Origin: Nitrospinota bacterium
Lineage (GTDB): Bacteria > UBA8248
Length of the DNA: 5,057 nucleotides
NCBI GenBank assembly: GCA_029937135.1
Contig: JAPYQX010000222.1
Span: 1-5,057 of the forward strand
Reading direction: 5' to 3'
Shown: one piece after another, positions 1 through 5,057 of the stretch
Layout of the letters: the number at the start of each line of letters is the position of its first letter
Position numbering within the stretch: the first letter of the stretch is position 1
Notes under the pieces: generated by a model
What the model was told of the DNA's origin: nothing
Databases searched by the model: none
The model's input: only the letters and a program-made list of their open reading frames with translations
Position numbers and translations under genes: made by a program

Positions 1-292
1 CCAACACTCCGAGGGAGCCGTCGAATCGCCCACCGTCGGGAACCGAATCGAGGTGGCTTCCGGCCATGACCGGGGCGGCTAGCTCGTCAGAACCTTCCCG
101 CCGGGCAAACATGTTTCCCATTTCGTCCACACTAAGGGAGAGGCCCGCGCTTTTCACCCAGGAAGCAAATAGGTCGCGTGCGTTCCTGTCAGAGTCGGAC
201 AGGGCAAGCCGGTGGACGCCACCGCCCGCTGTGGCTCCGATGCAGGCCATTTTTTCCATGCTCGTTTGAAGACGGGAGGCGTCAATTTTCAA
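1..292 (-). CDS. M20-family amidohydrolase, N-carbamoyl-amino-acid hydrolase / allantoate amidohydrolase type (N-terminal part, cut by window edge)
   Basis: Only the first 97 codons are present; the gene continues beyond the left edge. The family comprises zinc- or manganese-dependent cytoplasmic enzymes that cleave carbamoyl or ureido groups: N-carbamoyl-L-amino acids, beta-ureidopropionate or allantoate. Seen in the translation: an N-terminal stretch with IGAT and GGGVHRLALSDSDR (about residues 18-37), typical of the hydantoinase/carbamoylase subgroup. GNMFARREG follows near residues 61-69, then GSHLDSVPDGGRFDG near 79-93. In the family, the His of GSHLDS and the Asp of FDG are metal ligands, and both are present. 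The start is taken as TTG (290-292) because family similarity (KIDASRL) begins before the first ATG (257-259), no upstream in-frame ATG or GTG exists after the stop at 350-352, and GAGGG sits 5 bases upstream. It lies 57 bases after glnE on the same strand. The fragment does not reveal the exact substrate, and the metal-binding residues further on and the dimerisation domain lie outside the window. Confidence 0.88.
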   Translation of the reverse strand, partial: MKIDASRLQTSMEKMACIGATAGGGVHRLALSDSDRNARDLFASWVKSAGLSLSVDEMGNMFARREGSDELAAPVMAGSHLDSVPDGGRFDGSLGVL

Positions 293-349
293 CGGAGCCC
301 TCTGGTATGAAAAAAGGCAATGCCCAAAAATTCCAGGCGCAGGGAAGTT
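293..349 (-). other. Short gap between glnE and the hydrolase gene
   Basis: These 57 bases separate the glnE stop (TAG, 350-352) from the TTG start of the hydrolase. I see no terminator with a usable stem. The only secondary-structure candidate is a 3-base-pair GGC/GCC stem beside a T run at about 310-325. Readthrough from glnE is therefore likely, though a weak internal promoter cannot be excluded. Confidence 0.6.
298..302 (-). promoter_or_regulatory. Ribosome binding site of the M20 hydrolase
   Basis: On the minus strand GAGGG lies 5 bases before TTG (290-292). It supports the TTG start over the first ATG at 257-259, eleven codons downstream. The match to the Shine-Dalgarno consensus is moderate. 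Confidence 0.55.
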
Positions 350-3300
350 CTACTTTTCTCCGGGGACTTCGTCTACTCCGGCTACGATTTCATTGTAGAT
401 TTTCCTCACGAGCTGAGTATGCTTCTCGTAGTCGGATAGGAGTTTGGCCCTGCTGCTTCCTTCAACATTATCCTCATAGCCGATGCGCCGGGCGAGAATT
501 TCCATTTCCGCCGGTGTCTTTGGGAGGGTATGGATAGATTGTGCGTTTGCGATTCGTAGCCGGTTTTCCACGAGGCGGAGAAATCGATAGGCTTCCAGGA
601 GGGCGTCTCCATTTTTTTTCGAAATCAGCCCGGCTTTTTGTAGGGCTTGAATCGCTCCCGCGGAATCCGGCCGGCGAAGCAAGGGATTCTTGCCGCCGTT
701 CATGATTTGGAGATATTGAACGGTAAATTCTATGTCGGCAATTCCACCCGCGCCCAGCTTGATGTCAATATTTTCCTCGGTTTCGCGGGCCAGTTCGAAC
801 TCCATACGCTTGCGCATATGATCGACTTGCCCGGCGAAATTGTTGGGCACGGGAGTCTCATAAACAAAATGACTGACAAGCCTCATGAATGCTTCGCCAA
901 CTTCGGGCGCTCCAGCTATGAAACGGGCGCGGCAAAGGGCTTGCCGTTCCCAGATTTCCGCCCGCTCTTTCAGATAAACTTCCATTTGTTCCAGGGGAGT
1001 GACAAGAGAGCCTGTTTGTCCATCGGGCCGCAGGCGCAAGTCTATTTCGTAAATACGCTCGCCAACTTCAGGAGAGGCGAGACCCTCTCTCAGCAATGTG
1101 CCTAGCCGGTAAAAGTAGCCGGGGTTTGGGATGGCGTCCCGCTTCGATTTCTTTTCTTCAAGGAGAGCGGTCGTTTCGCCTTTTGACCCATCGTACACGA
1201 AGATTAAGTCTAGATCGGATCCGAAATTCATTTCAAGACTTCCAAGCTTGCCCAAGCCGATGACAGCGAATCCCGGGGGGGCGTCATCTGGGCTGGGAGC
1301 TCCGTAGAGGTTGTTTAGCTCCTCTTGCGCGATTGAGAGACCGATCTTTAAAACCGTGTCCGCGAGCAAGGTCAGATCAGAAACAGTTACAAGTATATCG
1401 GCTTCTCCAAGAATACTCCGCATGCCGATGGCGAATTCTTCGTCCCGCTTTGCGTCGGCGAGAGCACCAAACCGGGATTGGGCCGTGGAAATGCCATGAA
1501 TGGCCGAGCGGAATTCCGAAATCATGTCTTCCGGTGATTTTGACCGGGTCAAGGCCCCGGATTGGATGATTGTCTCGAAAACGTCGGGGCGATGAATAAG
1601 AATGCCAGATAAATAATCGCTGGTTCCAAACAGTTTAAGGAGAGCTTCGAATACGCGCTCGGATTGGCTTATGAGAGAGAACACCGCTTCCCTTCCTCCA
1701 CCGGCTTCGACATACCGAAACAGGTTGGCCACGGCGTTATCCGGATCGGGGAGATCGAGGGTGATATAGAGCAAGCGGGGGAGGAGTTCGTCGAATGTGT
1801 GCTTCGCCCGGGCGCTGACATGTTGAAACTGCTCTCCGTTGCGCATAAGACGAAGGAGCAAACTTGCTGAATCGGGGTCCGCGAAATTAAAAGGGGCCAG
1901 ATCGGCGGGCGAGAGGGAGTCCTCCAAAGTCTTGGCGCTCAACAACTCTTTCGCACCGATTCGTTCCGTGTTCTTTTCAGAATTGTCTTTTTCATCCTGA
2001 CGGCGGAAGAGGTCATCGAAAATCCGCGATGAGATTTCACGATAACCTTTCAAGGCGTCTTCGAATTTTTCGCTCTCTCCGGATTCATTGGCCTCGAAGC
2101 CCATTTTTCGGGCGAGCACGGTCAACCCGTGCCTGTCTTCGGGAAGATTGTGCGTTTGAAGGCCATGAGTGACTTGTACGCGATGCTCCACGTCCCGAAG
2201 GAAAGTGTAGGCCTCGGACAGATTATCGCAGTCGATTATGGGCAAAAGCCCAATCTCTTTAATGGCCGAGAGGGCTTGGAGAGAGTTTTGTTTTCGGAGG
2301 AAGGGTTCTTTTCCGCCATAAATGAGTTGAAAGGACTGGATGATGAATTCAATTTCACGGATGCCGCCCTCCCCGAGCTTGATGTTCAGGGTCGATTGCC
2401 CGCTTGAGGCCAGTTTTCTGTTGATCCTGTCCTTAATTCGGGCGATTTCATCCAGAGCGCTTACATCCAGGGTTCTTCGGTAAATGAACGGCTGGATCAT
2501 CTCCAGGAATTTTTGACCCAGGGCGTCGTCGCCCGCGCAATGTCGGGCTTTAATCAGGGCTTGCCGCTCCCAGGTTTCTCCCCAGGATTCGTAATAGACC
2601 TCACAACTTCGCAAGGAGTATGCCAATGCGCCCTGGGAGCCCTCGGGACGCAGACGGGTGTCAACCCGGAAAACATGCCCCTCCTCGGTGTTTTCCGCCA
2701 TCAACTGGATGACCCGTTGGGAGAGGCGCACATGAAATTCGTGGTTGGAGATTTGTCCTCTGCGCCTCCCGGTGTAGGGGTCGGAGATATCCCGGGTTTT
2801 TCCCTCGTCCGAGGAATAGACGAAAATGAGATCGATGTCCGAGCTGAAATTAAGTTCTCTCCCACCAAGTTTCCCCATTCCGATAATGGCGAAATCGCAG
2901 GAGGACCAGCGGCCTCCTGGAACCCGCCATCGGGGTTTTCCGTATTGGGCATGAAGCTCGCCCCGGGCGATTCGCAGCGCGGCTTCGAGGGTGGCGTCCG
3001 CCAGATTGGAAAGGGACAATGTGATTTCTTCCATGCTAGCCATCCTGAGGAGGTCCCGGATGCCGATACGGAGGTATTCGCGTTTCCGGAACCGTCTCAG
3101 GGCGTCGGCGGGGCCATTGGGGTATGCCTTCGACTCTCGAATCCAGCGCCATAACTCAAGGGACATCTTCCCGAAACTGCGCTCCTTCCGGAGGGTCATT
3201 GGTTTGAGAAGCCAGTCAAGATATTCCGGATGGCGAAGGATGGTGTCCGAGAGAAACTGACTTCCGCCCGCGAGAGTGAGGACAATTGAACGGCGTTTGC

Positions 3301-3610
3301 TTGATCGCCTTAGCGCCAAAAGGAGAGCGTCAGGGTTTTCCCTTGATTCGAGAATACGCTCAAGATTGGCCATCGCTCGCTCGGGTTCGAATGTTTCACC
3401 AAGGGACTCGAGAAATTGGGCAAGAAAAATTTTGTCCCCGCGGGGAAACGAGGGGTGAAGGGCCAGGGACTGAAGGCTCCGGGCGGCTTGTTCCTGGTTG
3501 TTGACGCCAAGGGAGGAAAGCAGATCGGCGGCCTGAGGCGTAGGCATTCCTCCTGAGAGAAGCCGCTCGATATGTTGGAAGCCGGGGTGTTCGTGAATCT
3601 CTATGCTCAT
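350..3610 (-). CDS. glnE: Bifunctional glutamine synthetase adenylyltransferase / adenylyl-removing enzyme
   Basis: This enzyme adds AMP to a tyrosine of glutamine synthetase, switching it down, and removes it again by phosphorolysis, in response to PII protein and glutamine; it acts in the cytoplasm. The 1086-residue protein has two homologous halves. The N-terminal (de-adenylylating) half carries GMGKLGGRELNFSSDIDL at about 244-261, with D258 and D260, a third Asp in RVDTRLRPEG (D317), WERQAL at 347-352 and GEGGIREIEF at 413-422. The C-terminal (adenylylating) half repeats these as GLGKLGSLEMNFGSDLDL at 785-802 (D799, D801), EIDLRLRPDG (D857), WERQAL at 887-892 and GAGGIADIEF at 953-962. 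A charged linker at about 536-552 joins them. The protein is about 140 residues longer than the 946-residue E. coli enzyme, mostly from an N-terminal extension of roughly 80 residues. It starts at ATG 3608-3610 behind GGGAG, 8 bases upstream. It lies 21 bases after the transporter gene, so it is probably cotranscribed. No frameshift or lost catalytic residue is seen. Confidence 0.97.
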   Translation of the reverse strand: MSIEIHEHPGFQHIERLLSGGMPTPQAADLLSSLGVNNQEQAARSLQSLALHPSFPRGDKIFLAQFLESLGETFEPERAMANLERILESRENPDALLLALRRSSKRRSIVLTLAGGSQFLSDTILRHPEYLDWLLKPMTLRKERSFGKMSLELWRWIRESKAYPNGPADALRRFRKREYLRIGIRDLLRMASMEEITLSLSNLADATLEAALRIARGELHAQYGKPRWRVPGGRWSSCDFAIIGMGKLGGRELNFSSDIDLIFVYSSDEGKTRDISDPYTGRRRGQISNHEFHVRLSQRVIQLMAENTEEGHVFRVDTRLRPEGSQGALAYSLRSCEVYYESWGETWERQALIKARHCAGDDALGQKFLEMIQPFIYRRTLDVSALDEIARIKDRINRKLASSGQSTLNIKLGEGGIREIEFIIQSFQLIYGGKEPFLRKQNSLQALSAIKEIGLLPIIDCDNLSEAYTFLRDVEHRVQVTHGLQTHNLPEDRHGLTVLARKMGFEANESGESEKFEDALKGYREISSRIFDDLFRRQDEKDNSEKNTERIGAKELLSAKTLEDSLSPADLAPFNFADPDSASLLLRLMRNGEQFQHVSARAKHTFDELLPRLLYITLDLPDPDNAVANLFRYVEAGGGREAVFSLISQSERVFEALLKLFGTSDYLSGILIHRPDVFETIIQSGALTRSKSPEDMISEFRSAIHGISTAQSRFGALADAKRDEEFAIGMRSILGEADILVTVSDLTLLADTVLKIGLSIAQEELNNLYGAPSPDDAPPGFAVIGLGKLGSLEMNFGSDLDLIFVYDGSKGETTALLEEKKSKRDAIPNPGYFYRLGTLLREGLASPEVGERIYEIDLRLRPDGQTGSLVTPLEQMEVYLKERAEIWERQALCRARFIAGAPEVGEAFMRLVSHFVYETPVPNNFAGQVDHMRKRMEFELARETEENIDIKLGAGGIADIEFTVQYLQIMNGGKNPLLRRPDSAGAIQALQKAGLISKKNGDALLEAYRFLRLVENRLRIANAQSIHTLPKTPAEMEILARRIGYEDNVEGSSRAKLLSDYEKHTQLVRKIYNEIVAGVDEVPGEK

Positions 3611-3618
3611 AGGTGAGT

Positions 3619-3623
3619 CTCCC
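3619..3623 (-). promoter_or_regulatory. Ribosome binding site of glnE
   Basis: On the minus strand GGGAG lies 8 bases before the glnE ATG, within the 21-base gap after the transporter stop codon (TAA, 3632-3634). The short gap would allow ribosomes leaving the transporter gene to reinitiate on glnE. Confidence 0.6.
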
Positions 3624-3631
3624 GGCGGAGA

Positions 3632-4846
3632 TTAGAGCATCATGGAATTGCCCTGGGTGGCGGCGGTAGAGCATTTTTTGAATTTTTCAGAGAAATTCGG
3701 AAGAAAAGCAAACAACGGAAGAATGGCAAGGGTGAGCCCTCCAAAAAACCAGAGGGCGACATCTATCCCGTAAATATCCGAAAGCACCCCCGCGAGCAGG
3801 GGGCCGATTGCCGAAAAGCCTTGATTTGTTGTGAACAGGAAGCCAACGGTACTCGCTTTGAGATGTGGAGGAGAAATATCCAATGCATGGGCAAAAATAA
3901 CAGGCCGGAGAGAGCGGAGAAAAACCCCCAGAATTACCAGAGGAAGAATGATCAGGGAGCCGTGAGCGGCGGCGGGTATAGCCACCAGGGAGAGTCCTCC
4001 CACCGTCAGGCCGACAACCAGAACGAATTTCCTCGAAATGCGGTCCGAAACGTAACCGACAATGGTTTCGGGAATAATCGCGGATGCCGCATATATTCCG
4101 AGGCAAATACCGACCCATTCGGGGCTTGCCCCATGTTTTTTCACCAGCAGAAGTGGAAGAAATGTAATGAGGCCATGGTGGCCGACGGTTACAGCTCCGG
4201 CAATCAAGGCCGTGGCGCCGAATGCCGGGTCTTTCAGGAGGGAGAGGCGAGCCAGCCGGGAAACCCCGGGGCTCCGCGGTTGGGTTTGTTTCAGGCTGAA
4301 AGGGGGGAGAAGCACTCCTAGCAAAAGGGCGGCCAGCAGCAGCGGCGCCATATTGATGAGGAGAGTGGTGCGCCAATCCATGACAAGGAGGAGGTATCCC
4401 GCCGCCAGGGGAGCGAGAGTCTGGCCAATATTCGCCCCCGTTCCATGAAGGCCCAGGGCGAACCCCTTCCTCTCGGTGAATTGCTCGCTGAGGAGGCCCA
4501 TCGAGGGTGGATGCCATAAGTGGGAAAACAATCCGCTGAGCCAGAAGAGGGGAATTAATGAAATCAGGCCCGATGCCATGCTTATTCCGCCGTAGAAAAC
4601 GGCGATTCCGGCGAGGCAGATGACCAGTACCCATTTTCCGCCCCCCAGCCGGTCGATGGCGTAGCCTGTGCCCGCGCTCGATATTGCGCTGAAAGCCGAG
4701 CGGCCGGCAAAAAGAATTCCCACCTCGGTGAGGGAGATGTTCAGGTCCTTGATGAGAAACGGGAGGACAGGCCCGAGAAGGCCCAGATACCAGTGCTCGG
4801 CGGCGTGTCCGGTGGTGATTAGGGTGAGGATCCGTCCGCGTTTCAA
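3632..4846 (-). CDS. MFS transporter, Fsr-like, substrate unknown
   Basis: This is an inner-membrane secondary transporter of 404 residues, the normal length for a 12-helix MFS protein. Hydrophobic segments cover almost the whole chain. A polar cytoplasmic loop at about 183-207 divides the two six-helix bundles. The motif-A loops are visible after helix 2 (GYAIDRLGGGK, 61-71) and after helix 8 (GYVSDRISRK, 264-273). Helices 4-5 carry HLWHPPSMGLLSE (109-121), then RKGFALGLHGTGANIGQTLAP (126-146). This resembles the fosmidomycin-resistance (Fsr)-like and related uncharacterised MFS subfamily, where an HP motif precedes a G-rich helix 5. The polar tail (about 386-404) is short. The start is TTG (4844-4846), supported by AGGAGAGG immediately upstream with 7 bases between AGGAG and TTG; no ATG lies near enough to begin before helix 1. 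It is first of three same-strand genes and ends 21 bases before glnE. That context suggests a nitrogenous substrate, but drug or metabolite export is equally possible. Confidence 0.9.
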   Translation of the reverse strand: MKRGRILTLITTGHAAEHWYLGLLGPVLPFLIKDLNISLTEVGILFAGRSAFSAISSAGTGYAIDRLGGGKWVLVICLAGIAVFYGGISMASGLISLIPLFWLSGLFSHLWHPPSMGLLSEQFTERKGFALGLHGTGANIGQTLAPLAAGYLLLVMDWRTTLLINMAPLLLAALLLGVLLPPFSLKQTQPRSPGVSRLARLSLLKDPAFGATALIAGAVTVGHHGLITFLPLLLVKKHGASPEWVGICLGIYAASAIIPETIVGYVSDRISRKFVLVVGLTVGGLSLVAIPAAAHGSLIILPLVILGVFLRSLRPVIFAHALDISPPHLKASTVGFLFTTNQGFSAIGPLLAGVLSDIYGIDVALWFFGGLTLAILPLFAFLPNFSEKFKKCSTAATQGNSMML

Positions 4847-5057
4847 TTGTCCTCTCCTGGGGAAAATTTCGATCTCGATAATAACCGGAAGAGCGCGCCT
4901 ATGCTCGAAGGGTGACGAATTCGGTCATTTTCATTTTACCATGGAGCAGGGGCAAGAGGAAATTCCAAAGCGTAATTTATAATATTAAATATAACAAATA
5001 GATACCAGGTTATTCTCATGTTGATTATGGGTTGACTTCCTTTTTGGGGAACGGAAT
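4847..5057. other. Upstream intergenic region with an AT-rich patch, probable operon promoter region
   Basis: The 211 bases before the transporter hold no convincing gene on either strand. About 4973-5015 is clearly more AT-rich than the flanking genes, as expected of a promoter region. On the minus strand a TATAAA (4976-4981) and a TTGTTA (4992-4997) occur, but they are only 10 bases apart and so do not form a standard sigma-70 pair. On the plus strand there is a perfect TATAAT (4978-4983) without a matching -35 box, and a TTGACT (5032-5037) whose -10 position would straddle the window end. Promoter assignment is therefore tentative in position and direction. The gene to the right of the window is unknown. 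Confidence 0.4.
4851..4858 (-). promoter_or_regulatory. Ribosome binding site of the MFS transporter
   Basis: On the minus strand AGGAGAGG lies just upstream of TTG (4844-4846), with 7 bases between the AGGAG core and the start codon. This strong Shine-Dalgarno match decides the TTG start; no ATG or GTG is as well placed. Confidence 0.7.

Noticed and set aside
310..325. Possible rho-independent terminator after glnE
   Set aside because: On the minus strand GGC-ATT-GCC followed by six T gives only a 3-base-pair stem, flanked by T runs on both sides so the stem cannot extend. It is too weak to call.
66..537. Plus-strand open frames of 67 and 119 codons at the left end
   Set aside because: They are antisense to the M20 hydrolase, whose translation matches conserved metal-binding motifs, and to the 3' end of glnE.
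2513..3154. A 213-codon open frame on the plus strand, antisense to glnE
   Set aside because: It lies wholly inside the well-supported glnE coding region, has low-complexity Gly/Pro-rich composition and no recognisable domain. Long antisense open frames are common opposite GC-rich genes.
3821..4448. Two plus-strand open frames (166 and 128 codons) opposite the transporter
   Set aside because: They have no recognisable domain and overlap each other and a solid gene. The composition is that of antisense shadow frames.
3687..4634. A 315-codon open frame on the minus strand in another frame of the transporter gene
   Set aside because: Its product is rich in Arg, Pro, Ser and Gly and has no motif, while the overlapping frame gives a clear MFS protein with helices and motif-A loops.
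4668..4982. A 104-codon plus-strand open frame crossing the transporter start and upstream region
   Set aside because: Most of it is antisense to the transporter. It has no evident ribosome binding site and no recognisable product.
4978..4990. Small palindrome TAATATTA and neighbouring AT-rich symmetry as an operator
   Set aside because: The perfect palindrome is only 8 bases, made entirely of A and T, and does not extend. This is expected by chance in such an AT-rich patch.
5018..5036. A plus-strand ATG in the upstream region as the start of a divergent gene
   Set aside because: The frame reaches a TGA stop after five codons, so it is not a gene.

Overview
The window is an ordinary-looking piece of bacterial chromosome. 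Three genes lie head to tail on the minus strand and fill almost all of it. Read in the direction of transcription (right to left) they are a 12-helix major facilitator superfamily (MFS) transporter (4846 to 3632), glnE (3610 to 350), and the start of an M20-family carbamoylase/allantoate-amidohydrolase-type enzyme that runs off the left edge (292 to 1). The gaps are 21 and 57 bases, with no convincing terminator in either. A single transcription unit starting in the region right of 4846 is therefore the simplest reading. I saw no RNA gene, insertion sequence, CRISPR array, phage gene or attachment site.

The central gene encodes the two-headed enzyme that adenylylates and de-adenylylates glutamine synthetase. 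Both nucleotidyltransferase halves keep their catalytic Asp-x-Asp and third Asp, so both activities should be intact. The downstream enzyme belongs to a family that hydrolyses carbamoyl or ureido compounds, releasing ammonia in some members. The upstream gene is a transporter of unknown substrate. Together they hint at a small nitrogen-assimilation cluster (import, release of nitrogen, control of glutamine synthetase). That link is an inference from gene order only.

The DNA is moderately GC-rich in the genes. An AT-rich patch (about 4973-5015) lies upstream of the transporter and is the likeliest place for the operon promoter, although no clean sigma-70 pair is visible there. Two of the three genes (the transporter and the hydrolase) appear to start with TTG, each behind a plausible Shine-Dalgarno sequence. 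A glnE with an extended N-terminus suggests a proteobacterium or a deltaproteobacteria-like lineage (for example SAR324, Nitrospinota or Tectomicrobia-like groups). The sequence alone does not settle the taxon.

I looked for a novel system and did not find one. The points worth a second look are the gene neighbourhood, the nearly complete two-fold internal symmetry of GlnE, the Fsr-like signature of the transporter, the TTG starts and the unassigned upstream region.
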